Of a stretch of DNA of 23,708 nucleotides, positions 8,457-15,783 are shown in pieces. The stretch comes from Syntrophomonadaceae bacterium (GTDB lineage Bacteria; Bacillota; Dethiobacteria; DTU022): contig PWEB01000235.1 of the NCBI GenBank assembly GCA_003553305.1, forward strand, positions 1 through 23,708. Direction: 5' to 3'. The stretch's first letter is position 1. Each line of letters opens with the position of its first letter. Made by a program: the position numbers and the translations under genes. The notes beneath the pieces are model-generated. The model did no database searches. It had not been told where the DNA came from and was given only the letters and a program-made list of their open reading frames with translations.

Positions 8457-9506
8457 CTATAGACCTCCTGTCTTTGATAAGCTTTCACCAACATGCACTG
8501 CGCGTTCCACTGCTCTCGCAATTGGACTGATAGCAGATAATAAACGTGAAAACTTTTCAGGGGTTAAAGATTGCGGCCCGTCACATAGAGCTTCTGCGGG
8601 ATTATGGTGCACCTCTATCAATAACCCGTCTGCGCCTGCGGCCACTGCAGCTTTTGAAAGAGGTTCCGCCAGCCGCCATGTTCCACTGGAATGGCAAGGA
8701 TCTACAATCACCGGCAGGTGGCTTAATTCCTTAGCCTGGGGAACAGAGCTGATATCAAGTGTACTGCGGGTAGAAGTTTCAAAAGTACGGATTCCCCGTT
8801 CGCAGAGCATGACTTGAAAATTATCTTCAGCAAGGATGTACTCAGCAGCCATCAACCATTCTTCAAGCGTAGCAGCAAGACCACGTTTTAGCAGGACCGG
8901 TTTCATGGTCCGTCCAACTTCACGAAGTAATGAAAAGTTTTGCATATTCCGGGCACCGATTTGAATAATATCGGTATATCTGGCCACAATCTCGACTTCC
9001 TGCGGGTTAAGCACCTCGGTAACTACTTTTAAGCCCGTCTCCTGCCTGGCCCGGTCGAGCATCTTCAATCCTTCCTGTTCCAGACCCTGGAAGCTATAGG
9101 GTGAAGAGCGGGGCTTGAATGCTCCACCACGAAGTACCTGTGCGCCTGCTGCTTTGACCAGCCGGGCAATTGTAATAAGTTGGTCCTCATTTTCCACAGC
9201 ACAGGGGCCGGCCATAACCACAATTTCTGAACCACCGACTTTGAGATCACCCACCTCAACCACACTGCTCGTTTCTTTGACCTGCCGGCTAACCAATTTG
9301 TAAGGTGCGGTTATCGGCACTACTTTTTCAACCCCCGGAAGCACCTCCAAACCGGTGGGAAATATAATTTTTCGATCACCAACTGCTCCGATGACCACTC
9401 TGCCCACGCCCTGGATTCGATGCGGAGCAAAGCCCATTTCTAAAAGCTTGTTTTCAACACCTTCGATCTGTTCCTTTTCTGCAACCGGCTGCATAACAAC
9501 TATCAT
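8457..9506 (-). CDS. aroF: 3-deoxy-7-phosphoheptulonate (DAHP) synthase, type I-beta with N-terminal regulatory domain
   Basis: 349 residues. Condenses phosphoenolpyruvate and erythrose-4-phosphate, the first step of the shikimate pathway. Residues 1 to about 67 form the ferredoxin-like (ACT-like) regulatory domain seen in Thermotoga DAHP synthase. A TIM barrel follows with MAGPCAVEN, RGGAFKPRSSPYSFQG, LLKRGL, CERGIRTFE and DPCHSSG, which supply the metal ligands and substrate-binding residues. An upstream in-frame start at 9593 lies inside the T-box terminator, so I take the ATG at 9506, preceded by AAAGGAG at 8-nt spacing. The stop is TAG, immediately followed by the pheA ATG in the same frame. 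The aroF-pheA pair between pth and mfd is not part of the usual Bacillus order. Confidence 0.96.
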   Translation of the reverse strand: MIVVMQPVAEKEQIEGVENKLLEMGFAPHRIQGVGRVVIGAVGDRKIIFPTGLEVLPGVEKVVPITAPYKLVSRQVKETSSVVEVGDLKVGGSEIVVMAGPCAVENEDQLITIARLVKAAGAQVLRGGAFKPRSSPYSFQGLEQEGLKMLDRARQETGLKVVTEVLNPQEVEIVARYTDIIQIGARNMQNFSLLREVGRTMKPVLLKRGLAATLEEWLMAAEYILAEDNFQVMLCERGIRTFETSTRSTLDISSVPQAKELSHLPVIVDPCHSSGTWRLAEPLSKAAVAAGADGLLIEVHHNPAEALCDGPQSLTPEKFSRLLSAISPIARAVERAVHVGESLSKTGGL

Positions 9507-9542
9507 ATCAAAAACTCCTTTCATATTTAAAATATATAAAAC

Positions 9543-9568
9543 AAAAAAACCGCCCCTGTAAGGGACGG
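9543..9568 (-). terminator. T-box intrinsic terminator
   Basis: Minus strand CCGTCCC - TTACA - GGGGCGG followed by seven T. The 5' arm also contributes to the competing antiterminator with the T-box sequence. Transcription continues into aroF only if uncharged tRNA-Phe is bound. Confidence 0.9.
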
Positions 9569-9829
9569 AGTCTGTATCCGCGTTACCACCCAATTTGATT
9601 ATTCATCCACTCTGCAGGTACGGGCTGCCTTTTAGACTGCCGATACCCTCTTCCTGTAACGGGGAAGAACCGTTAGCGCCTACTTGACCCTTAACCAGGG
9701 TTTTCAACGAACAGCTTCGAAGGGAACTTCGATCAGGCGCTTAACCGGTCAGACTTGCAGCCTCTGATCTGACCTCTCTGGATGGTTGGCAAACCAAATC
9801 TACTTTCCTTCTGCATCGCTTTTCTACTT
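9543..9829 (-). promoter_or_regulatory. T-box riboswitch, tRNA-Phe type, controlling aroF-pheA
   Basis: Minus-strand leader with the hallmark T-box sequence AATTGGGTGGTAACGCGG at 9578-9595. Stem I is visible: AGCGATGCAG at its 5' base pairs with CTGTTCGTT, the 5' side carries AGTA, an AGAGAG element follows, and an apical hairpin has GGTCAGA pairing with TCTGACC. In the specifier loop the pattern GAA-N-codon gives GAA-G-TTC, so the specifier codon is UUC (Phe) at 9724-9726. The bulge UGGU would pair with the ACCA end of a tRNA with discriminator A, as in tRNA-Phe. Uncharged tRNA-Phe should stabilise the antiterminator and switch on aroF-pheA. The specifier was read by eye by analogy with glyQS leaders. 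Confidence 0.92.
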
Positions 9830-9835
9830 CAATAT

Positions 9836-9864
9836 ATTAGAATTGATTCTACCACATCATTCAA
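9836..9864 (-). promoter_or_regulatory. Promoter for the aroF-pheA T-box leader
   Basis: Minus strand TTGAAT (9859-9864), 17-bp spacer, TCTAAT (9836-9841). The predicted start near 9829 falls just before T-box stem I. The -35 overlaps the last codons of pth. Confidence 0.65.
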
Positions 9865-10435
9865 TAGAAGACAACCCCTGGTTGAAATTATTCATCGCTG
9901 TTTCCAGACCATCGCTGACAAACACCAGAACCGCTTCCATCGCCCTTTTGATAGCGGGCTCAATCAACTCCCGATCATGACCTTCGACTGGTTGTAAAAC
10001 ATAGTCTGCAGTTTCCATCCCGGGAGGCGGCTTGCCTATCCCAAGTCGTAAGCGGGGAAAATCATTTGTGCCCAGGGAATTAATTATTGACTGGACACCA
10101 CGATGCCCGGCGCCACTTCCTTTTTTACGCAAGCGCATAGAGCCCGGTGGCAAATCCAGGTCATCATAGATAACCAGGAGTTTTTCAGGATATAGTTGGT
10201 AATTACGCATAATCTCATTTACTGCAAGACCGCTGCGATTCATATAGGTAAGCGGCTGGGCCAGTAAAATTTTCTGATCTTCATATTCAGCAGAAGCAAG
10301 CAAAGCCCGGTGCTTCTGAACCGGTTTACCACTCTTTAAATGACGGGACAAAGTCTCTATAACCCTAAACCCAAGGTTATGCCTGCTGCCGACATATTCT
10401 TTTTTAGGATTACCAAGACCGACAATAAGATACAT
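9857..10435 (-). CDS. pth: Peptidyl-tRNA hydrolase
   Basis: 192 residues, usual length. Releases peptides from peptidyl-tRNAs that drop off ribosomes, recycling tRNA. It starts MYLIVGLGNPKKEYVGSRHN, where the last His-Asn pair includes the catalytic His. MNRSG and YDDLDLPPGSMRLRKKGSGAGHRG are the other conserved substrate-contact regions. A longer frame begins at 10495, but the ATG at 10435 fits the family start and is preceded by GGAG at good spacing. It follows rplY as in Bacillus. The 98-bp gap to rplY contains a long hairpin (10467-10504). Confidence 0.97.
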   Translation of the reverse strand: MYLIVGLGNPKKEYVGSRHNLGFRVIETLSRHLKSGKPVQKHRALLASAEYEDQKILLAQPLTYMNRSGLAVNEIMRNYQLYPEKLLVIYDDLDLPPGSMRLRKKGSGAGHRGVQSIINSLGTNDFPRLRLGIGKPPPGMETADYVLQPVEGHDRELIEPAIKRAMEAVLVFVSDGLETAMNNFNQGLSSIE

Positions 10436-10466
10436 CAAATCACTCCAGTTGCGCAGCGCCACTAAT

Positions 10467-10504
10467 AAGATTAATGCCCCTTCACAAAGGGGCATTCTAA
10501 TCTT
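10467..10504. other. Long hairpin between rplY and pth
   Basis: Inverted repeat: AAGATTAATGCCCC and GGGGCATTCTAATCTT around an 8-nt loop, with one bulged base, giving about 14 pairs. On the minus (coding) strand only a mixed TCTTATTAG follows, so it is a poor terminator. It could be a partial attenuator or an RNA-processing or stability element. Confidence 0.6.
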
Positions 10505-10533
10505 TTAGGTACCAGATTTTCAAAATTTACCTT

Positions 10534-11211
10534 TTAGCTTTCTTCGTCAGGCTCGTCAGCGGAAGGTTCTTCTCCAGCAGTTTCTTCAGCAGCCTCTTCG
10601 TCCTCTTCCTCTTCTTCTGCAGCTGGTTCTAATTCCTCTTCAGACATTGGTGCAAGCACTTGAGCCAGAGTGGTTTCCGGAGGGGTAAGCAATTCATAAT
10701 CACCTTCTAAAACCAGGCTCTCGGCTGTGATACTGTCGCCGATCCCTAATTCAGAGATATCAATATCAAATTGTTCGGGGATATCAGCCGGCAAACATTC
10801 AATCTCAACTTCCCTGGTTACCAGGGAAAGCACTCCGCCCTCATCTGCACCGACCGGCTCGCCGGTAAAATTGAGTTGAACAGATACCTCGATCCTATCA
10901 GTCATCGAAATTCGGATAAAATCGACATGAACAAGACGATCCTGGTAAAGCATATCTCGTTGGATATCTTTAAACATGACCGTCTCCTGACGTGTCTTTT
11001 TACCTTTAGACTTGACTTTAAGATCAAGAAGGACGTTACTCCCCCCAGTCGTCAAAACCTGACGCAAAGTGCGTCCATCTGCCACCAGCGGGAAATTCTC
11101 CGCACCCCTGCCATATAGAACTGCCGGAACTTTGTCATCACGGCGCAGTTGGTTAAGTTCCCCTTTAGTGAAAGACGGACGAGTTTGTACTTCCATTTCC
11201 ATTCTATCCAT
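10534..11211 (-). CDS. rplY: Ribosomal protein bL25, long TL5/CTC form
   Basis: 225 residues. Binds 5S rRNA in the large subunit; the Bacillus homologue is general stress protein Ctc. Residues 1 to about 95 are the L25 5S-binding domain (QTRPSFTKGELNQLRRDDKVPAVLYG). About 100-190 is the TL5-type C-terminal beta domain (DIPEQFDIDISELGIGDSI). The last 30 residues are an almost wholly acidic Glu/Asp/Ala tail. The ATG at 11211 is 9 nt after AAGGAGG. Another ATG 7 nt upstream, in a different frame, runs into a stop after three codons. It follows prs, as in Bacillus and many clostridia, with a 54-bp gap. Confidence 0.96.
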   Translation of the reverse strand: MDRMEMEVQTRPSFTKGELNQLRRDDKVPAVLYGRGAENFPLVADGRTLRQVLTTGGSNVLLDLKVKSKGKKTRQETVMFKDIQRDMLYQDRLVHVDFIRISMTDRIEVSVQLNFTGEPVGADEGGVLSLVTREVEIECLPADIPEQFDIDISELGIGDSITAESLVLEGDYELLTPPETTLAQVLAPMSEEELEPAAEEEEEDEEAAEETAGEEPSADEPDEES

Positions 11212-11265
11212 TCATTCAAGCCTCCTTCTGCAATAGTATACTGCAGGAAGCGGTGAAAATCAACT

Positions 11266-12219
11266 TTAATCGAAAAGTTCACTCACCGAACGTTTTTCCT
11301 GATTACGTATAATCGCTTCACCGATCAGCGGAGCGACAGACAGCGACTTAAAGCAATCCCTCAAGCCTTTCCGCAATCCTCGATCCACCGGTATGGAATT
11401 AGTATAGACCATTTCATGGATACAGGAATCACTTAACTTTTCAAGGGCTTTTCCGGAAAATACCGGATGAGTACAACAAGCATAGACCTCTTTAGCACCT
11501 TCCTGCATAAGTGCTTCAGCGCCAAGGGTGATTGACCCCCCGGTATCGATCATGTCATCTATAAAAATCGCACTTTTCCCTTTCACATCACCAATGATAT
11601 TCATCACCTCGGACTGATTCGGGGAAGGTCGTTTTTTTTCAATGATTGCTATCGGCATCCTCAGGCGATGAGCCAGATCCCTGGCCCTGGTAACCCCACC
11701 TAAATCGGGAGAAACAACTACCCCGTTTTTGATATCTTTATCATAAAAATAATTAGCCAAAATCGGCAGCGCCGTCAAATGGTCCAGTGGAACATTAAAG
11801 AAGCCCTGGATCTGCCCGGCATGCAGGTCCATTGCTACTACCCGGTTTGCTCCGGCAGAGGTAATCAAATCAGCAAGCAGTTTAGCGGTAATCGGGTCAC
11901 GGGCTCTTGTCTTACGATCCTGTCGAGCATACGCATAGTAAGGGATAACTGCATTAATCGACTGGGCTGAAGCCCTTCTGAGCGCATCAATAATGATTAA
12001 AAGCTCGAGGATATTGTCATTGATTGGTCTGCAGAGCGGTTGAATCAGAAAAGCATTGGTTCCCCGAACGCTTTCCCTGATGCTAATCGATATTTCTCCG
12101 TCACTAAAACGACTGGCTTCACACTCTCCAAGGGGAACTCCCACATACTGAGCAATCTCCTCGGCCAATTCCCGATTTGAACTGCCGCAAAAAATCTTTA
12201 GGTCTTCTCCATTCAACAC
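11266..12219 (-). CDS. prs: Ribose-phosphate pyrophosphokinase (PRPP synthetase)
   Basis: 317 residues, class I PRPP synthetase of normal length. Makes 5-phosphoribosyl-1-pyrophosphate from ribose-5-phosphate and ATP for purine, pyrimidine, His, Trp and NAD synthesis; pncB in this window is one consumer. Key motifs are the ATP loop near RQDRKTRARDPITAK, the metal-binding DLHAGQIQGFF, the flexible loop region DLGGVTRARDLA and the PRPP-binding FIDDMIDTGGSI. A longer frame opens at a TTG at 12249, but GTG at 12219 sits 7 nt after AGGAGGG, so that is the start. A TATAAT and a palindrome lie upstream. Confidence 0.97.
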   Translation of the reverse strand: MLNGEDLKIFCGSSNRELAEEIAQYVGVPLGECEASRFSDGEISISIRESVRGTNAFLIQPLCRPINDNILELLIIIDALRRASAQSINAVIPYYAYARQDRKTRARDPITAKLLADLITSAGANRVVAMDLHAGQIQGFFNVPLDHLTALPILANYFYDKDIKNGVVVSPDLGGVTRARDLAHRLRMPIAIIEKKRPSPNQSEVMNIIGDVKGKSAIFIDDMIDTGGSITLGAEALMQEGAKEVYACCTHPVFSGKALEKLSDSCIHEMVYTNSIPVDRGLRKGLRDCFKSLSVAPLIGEAIIRNQEKRSVSELFD

Positions 12220-12249
12220 CTTGAACCCTCCTGTGAATTCTCTCAGCAA

Positions 12250-12280
12250 ATTATACCTCTGGCTGCATATCTACAGATAT
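12250..12280 (-). promoter_or_regulatory. Possible prs promoter with overlapping palindrome
   Basis: Minus strand TATAAT at 12250-12255, 30 bp before the prs start. There is no recognisable -35. Its place is taken by ATATCT-2 nt-AGATAT (12267-12280), a near-perfect palindrome that could be an activator or repressor site. The rest of the 165-bp gap back to glmU shows no gene. Confidence 0.4.
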
Positions 12281-12384
12281 TTATTCTCTTCAACAATCAT
12301 TTTTCCTGCCCATTTTTGAGATTCTTTGCAAACAAATAAACAGGCCTCAGAGATACATAAAAACATGATTATTTTCCAGGCATC

Positions 12385-13392
12385 TTATTGCCTTCGCTGT
12401 TCAGGACAAACCCATGTAAATGGACCTACCAGGGAACCTCTTTCAATGGTGCTATCTGAAACCACTGCATGTCTGACCACTGCCTGATCTTTCACTACAG
12501 CTTTCACCAGGTGAGACCCGGGACCAATCCGGCATGCCTTGCCCACCACTGTCCCACCTTCAATAACAGTATTTGGCATGAGCACTGTATCAGGACCAAT
12601 TTGAACATCGCAGTCAATGTAAGTAGAATCCGGATCTACGATAGTCACTCCATTTAACATCATGGATCGATTAATGCTTTTTTGTAATAGTTTGACTGCT
12701 TCAGCTAATTGAACACGGTTATTGATCCCCAGTCCCACCCGGTAATCTTCAATACAATATGATCCAACTCCTTGAGAATCCCGGTACATCATGGCAATGA
12801 CATCGGGTAGATAATATTCCTTTTGAATGTTATCTGTATTGAGGCGGGGCAGGTAATCACGAAGCTTATTAAGGTCAAAACAGTAAATCCCGGTATTAAT
12901 CTCGTTGATTTCTTTTTCTTCCACTGAAGCATCTTTATCTTCAACTATGCGTTCCACCTGGCCGTTTTGATCCCGGACAATCCGACCATAACCGGTAGGA
13001 TCAGGCATAATTGTTGTTGCCACTGCGACAGCTTTTTTTTCTGACTGAGCCAAAAGCTGTCTTAAATATCCTTCTTCTAAAAGAGGGGTATCTCCACAAA
13101 GGATTAAAACGGTCCCTCTTTTGGGCAGTTTTTTTAGAGCTTCCATTACCGCATGACCGGTGCCCAGCTGTTCTTCCTGTAAAACATAATCCCATTTCTC
13201 ACCGGCAGCCTCCCGGACCTGCAAAGCGCCGTGACCGACAACTACCAAAACCTGTGTTGTCAAAGCAGCAGCGCTTTCTAATACATAATTCAGCATCATC
13301 TTCCCGCAAAGCGGATGGAGAACTTTGGGCAGGCGGGAATGCATACGCTTCCCTTCTCCTGCAGCTAAAACTACAGCCCAAAGATTTTGCAT
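12385..13392 (-). CDS. glmU: Truncated GlmU: uridylyltransferase domain with partial beta-helix
   Basis: 335 residues against about 455-460 for normal GlmU. Full-length GlmU acetylates GlcN-1-P and then uridylylates it to UDP-GlcNAc for peptidoglycan. Residues 1 to about 230 are a complete pyrophosphorylase domain (VVLAAGEGKRMHSRLPKVLHP, QLGTGHAV, LCGDTPLL, NTGIYCFD). The left-handed beta-helix starts near 250 (GVTIVDPDSTYID, GPDTVLMPNTVIEGG) but ends at GPFTWVCPEQRRQ. The acetyltransferase active site (around residue 360 in other GlmU) is missing. The other frames downstream carry no remnant of the missing domain, so this is a loss rather than a simple frameshift. The ATG at 13392 follows GGGAGGGG. 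It lies after spoVG, the normal position. A separate acetyltransferase would be needed. Confidence 0.9.
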   Translation of the reverse strand: MQNLWAVVLAAGEGKRMHSRLPKVLHPLCGKMMLNYVLESAAALTTQVLVVVGHGALQVREAAGEKWDYVLQEEQLGTGHAVMEALKKLPKRGTVLILCGDTPLLEEGYLRQLLAQSEKKAVAVATTIMPDPTGYGRIVRDQNGQVERIVEDKDASVEEKEINEINTGIYCFDLNKLRDYLPRLNTDNIQKEYYLPDVIAMMYRDSQGVGSYCIEDYRVGLGINNRVQLAEAVKLLQKSINRSMMLNGVTIVDPDSTYIDCDVQIGPDTVLMPNTVIEGGTVVGKACRIGPGSHLVKAVVKDQAVVRHAVVSDSTIERGSLVGPFTWVCPEQRRQ

Positions 13393-13427
13393 TAAAAGCC
13401 CCTCCCGTTAAAAAACATGATATTGTT

Positions 13428-13457
13428 ATTATACAGCAGTTGAATGGAAAGGGGCAA
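13428..13457 (-). promoter_or_regulatory. Candidate sigma-A promoter for glmU
   Basis: Minus strand TTGCCC (13452-13457), 18-bp spacer, TATAAT (13428-13433), ending about 35 bp before the glmU ATG in the spoVG-glmU gap. Confidence 0.5.
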
Positions 13458-13503
13458 AGCATGTTTATAAATTATTTATCAGATCCACTGTATTAAAAAT
13501 TAG

Positions 13504-13779
13504 TTAAACATTTACAGCTGTTTTTTCAACTGCTTCCTCATAAGCTCCAATAACGGCCTGTTGAACTATTTCTCTCGCTTCTGCGCTAATAGGATGAGCA
13601 ATATCCCTGAATTCTCCATTAGGACTGCGCTTACTGGGCATTGCCACAAACAAACCATTGCTGCCATCAATCACCCGCACATCATGAATCACAAACTTGT
13701 CCTCAAGGGTAATTGATACAATTGCTCTCATCTTGCCTTCCCGAGTTAACCTCCTGACACGAACATCAGTAACCTCCAT
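13504..13779 (-). CDS. spoVG: Septation/regulatory protein SpoVG
   Basis: 91 residues with the highly conserved SpoVG sequence: MEVTDVRVRRL at the start, then HDVRVIDGSNGLFVAMPSKR and FRDIAHPI. SpoVG binds nucleic acid and affects septation, sporulation and, in some species, virulence genes. A longer frame begins at 13872, but the ATG at 13779 matches the family start exactly and is preceded by AAGGTGG. Its place ahead of glmU is conserved in Bacillus. In Bacillus its promoter is read by sigma-H. No convincing sigma-H site is seen here; a moderate sigma-A candidate lies at 13875-13904. Confidence 0.97.
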   Translation of the reverse strand: MEVTDVRVRRLTREGKMRAIVSITLEDKFVIHDVRVIDGSNGLFVAMPSKRSPNGEFRDIAHPISAEAREIVQQAVIGAYEEAVEKTAVNV

Positions 13780-13874
13780 ACAATTCCCACCTTCCGCAAT
13801 ATGTTTTTTATGTTCAATTATCGCATGTTGCATTGCGAATTTAGTTTGACCAGAACGATAAACCTGCCGCATGC

Positions 13875-13904
13875 AGTATATGAGAAAATTTTCACTATGT
13901 TGAA
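13875..13904 (-). promoter_or_regulatory. Candidate promoter for spoVG
   Basis: Minus strand TTCAAC (13899-13904), 18-bp spacer, TATACT (13875-13880). The -35 is weak. It would give a leader of about 90 nt. Confidence 0.35.
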
Positions 13905-13950
13905 TGCGGGATCAATATGAAATTAAACCCAAAAATATCAGTGCAGATCT

Positions 13951-13979
13951 TTACAATCGTTCTTAAAATCATGTATTAT
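13951..13979 (+). promoter_or_regulatory. Sigma-A promoter for the MmyB-type regulator
   Basis: Plus strand TTACAA (13951-13956), 17-bp spacer, TATTAT (13974-13979). Start near 13986, giving a leader of about 155 nt to the ATG at 14144. Confidence 0.6.
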
Positions 13980-14143
13980 AAGAATTGTGGAACTTTCAAA
14001 TGCTAAGCAGTATATGTAATGTTAAGGTTATCATATATCTAAATACTATTCTTTGTATATTGAATTTGTTCACATTTTTCCGTAACTGAACATGCGAAAA
14101 TTTGCAGATTAGATTTAGACAAGCTGTATTCAGGGGGGCTATT

Positions 14144-15019
14144 ATGAATTATGCTGAGTTTGGTCAATTAATAAAAACACTGCGCAAAGGCAGTTACGAC
14201 CATAGCGGTCATCAATGGACCCGTGAAACATTAAGCAAGGCAGTTCACTTAACCCCAGATCAATTAGGCCGGTTAGAAAGGGGAGAACGAAAACATTTAG
14301 AAGCTCAAACTCTCCAGCTATTAGCACAATGCTTCAACCTGACGGACCTGGAAAAAAAAGAGTTTTTATGTGCGGCGGTAGGAATGTCTGACAATGAAAT
14401 TTTTAACCGGGAAGAACCTCAAACTCAACTAGCAAATTTAATTTCTGAAATGGAAAACTTACGAATACCGGCATTCATTTTAGATGTATATGCAGACATA
14501 GTGGCTGCAAATACTGCCGCTTTAAATTTGTTCCTGCTCACTCCTGAAGTGCTGGATCATGCCGGAAAGCTCCCGGCCGGCTACAACCTTATCAACTTCA
14601 TTTATTCACCTATGTTCGGCTGCAGAGAGTTTTTTGGTTCCTTGTGGAGAGAAATTGCTACCATTGAAATCCTGCTATTCCGTCGTTCTTCCTTGCGATA
14701 CAGGCACACAGAATACTTTGAGCACCTTTTAAAAACTTTATTTAAAAATAAACTATTTGATATAGACTGGTATTCCAGCCAACGATATGAAAGCCATTAT
14801 GAATTAACTTATGAGAGATTCACTTATAATCATCCCCGATTTGGCCCTATATTTTACATAGCAACTGAAACTATAGTCAACACAAAAAAAGGGGATCTAT
14901 ATTTATTATTATATAATCCCGCAGATCCTGTAACCGTCTCTGTTTTTGAAGACTTAAGCGAAGAAGAAGGTAACAAGGTACAGAGGCTGGCAAGCTGGCC
15001 TGAAAAGAAGATCCTTTAA
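14144..15019 (+). CDS. Helix-turn-helix regulator with MmyB-type ligand-binding domain
   Basis: 291 residues. Residues about 5-75 are an XRE-type helix-turn-helix (LIKTLRKG, then TRETLSKAVHLTPDQLGRLERGER). From about residue 100 the sequence fits the MmyB-like ligand-binding fold, a PAS-like domain: RIPAFILDVYADIVAANTAALNLF, YNLINFIYSPMFG, HPRFGPIFYIATETIV and LLLYNPADP. Family members are transcription factors; the ligands are mostly unknown, with fatty-acid-like ligands reported for some. The frame opens earlier at 14102, but the ATG at 14144 follows a GGGGGG site and gives a normal start. It is the only plus-strand gene in the left half and breaks the usual ispE-spoVG neighbourhood. It ends 7 bp from the convergent mobA-like gene. 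The target is unknown; spoVG or itself are natural candidates. Confidence 0.82.
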   Translation: MNYAEFGQLIKTLRKGSYDHSGHQWTRETLSKAVHLTPDQLGRLERGERKHLEAQTLQLLAQCFNLTDLEKKEFLCAAVGMSDNEIFNREEPQTQLANLISEMENLRIPAFILDVYADIVAANTAALNLFLLTPEVLDHAGKLPAGYNLINFIYSPMFGCREFFGSLWREIATIEILLFRRSSLRYRHTEYFEHLLKTLFKNKLFDIDWYSSQRYESHYELTYERFTYNHPRFGPIFYIATETIVNTKKGDLYLLLYNPADPVTVSVFEDLSEEEGNKVQRLASWPEKKIL

Positions 15020-15026
15020 AAACGGT

Positions 15027-15782
15027 TCAGTCTTGCAGAACTTTTTTAACCAACTCTAAATCGTTGACTTTATCCACATCCACCGCGATTTCCACACATT
15101 CACAAGGCACGGCACGGGCTTTAAGCTTTAAAAGGCGAGATAAATATGATTCCAAATCAGACACCGTTAGTGTTTTAAAAAGGTATTTGAGTATCATGGT
15201 TAATGGTAATATCCGCATCATCTTCAGCGGTTTTTTTCGGTAAGAGATAAACATCTCCAAGCGTTCCCGATTATTGAGAAACCAACTTGGCCGAAGCAGA
15301 CCAATATTACCACCGGTTACAGGGCCTTCTTTTAGGCGCACATAAGTGCGCTCCGTATCCGGAAAACTTTCAAGGCATGTTTTGCGACTCAGCACAGGAT
15401 AATAGAAATCATGATCATGGGGTGCGCAGAGTGCTAAAAAATGTTCAATCACATCGGCCCTGAGCAAGGGGATATCACTGGTAACAACCAGGCAGGGTTG
15501 GTTTTGATCAACTGTTTCAAATCCGGCAGCCAGGTTGTCAAGCATGCCGCCTTTTTCCTGAGCTATTTCAAAGCTGTAGCCCGCATCCTGCAGAACCTGT
15601 AGTTCATTGGCCGGTCCCACCACCACGATTTGTTCAACTGAAGGTGCTTCTTCTAAAGCACTTAATATATAGGTCAACAACGGCTTGTTATGCAGCAGAA
15701 TAAAGGCCTTATTAGAAACCTTCTCCTGCTCTGTTAAAGGTTCCACCTTACCTCCACCAGCTAAAACTACAGCATCAAACAT
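15027..15782 (-). CDS. MobA-like nucleotidyltransferase family protein
   Basis: 251 residues with an NTP-transferase fold. It starts MFDAVVLAGGGK, a variant of the LAGGxGxR nucleotide loop, then SNKAFILLHNKPLLTYILSAL and VVTSDIPLL with the metal-binding Asp region. The C-terminal third is helical and ends EIAVDVDKVNDLELVKKVL, typical of this MobA-like group. The G-loop lacks the usual Arg after GGG (GGGKVEPL), so I do not assign molybdenum-cofactor guanylyl transfer; the substrate is unknown. The start at 15782 lies one base after the ispE stop, with its GAGGAG site inside ispE, so the two are translationally coupled. A similar gene beside ispE is, as I recall, common in clostridia related to Desulfotomaculum. 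Confidence 0.82.
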   Translation of the reverse strand: MFDAVVLAGGGKVEPLTEQEKVSNKAFILLHNKPLLTYILSALEEAPSVEQIVVVGPANELQVLQDAGYSFEIAQEKGGMLDNLAAGFETVDQNQPCLVVTSDIPLLRADVIEHFLALCAPHDHDFYYPVLSRKTCLESFPDTERTYVRLKEGPVTGGNIGLLRPSWFLNNRERLEMFISYRKKPLKMMRILPLTMILKYLFKTLTVSDLESYLSRLLKLKARAVPCECVEIAVDVDKVNDLELVKKVLQD

Positions 15783-15783
15783 C

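Larger units (their letters stand above)
13780..14143. other. 364-bp divergent intergenic region
   Basis: AT-rich gap between spoVG (leftward) and the MmyB-type regulator (rightward). It holds a good plus-strand promoter (13951-13979), a moderate minus-strand promoter (13875-13904) and an imperfect dyad (ATATGTAA at 14012-14019 with TTATCATAT at 14028-14036) in the regulator's leader. I see no gene in it. Confidence 0.6.

Noticed and set aside
13830..13870. GCAGGTTTA upstream of spoVG as a sigma-H -35
   Set aside because: No GAAT-type -10 occurs at the right distance; the match is partial only.
14102..14143. Upstream extension of the MmyB-type regulator (start at 14102)
   Set aside because: No ribosome site; the ATG at 14144 has one and gives a normal family start.
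15020..15050. GTTC/GAAC hairpin plus T6 as terminator for the MmyB-type regulator
   Set aside because: Only four pairs, and the sequence is the coding end of the convergent mobA-like gene; too weak to call.
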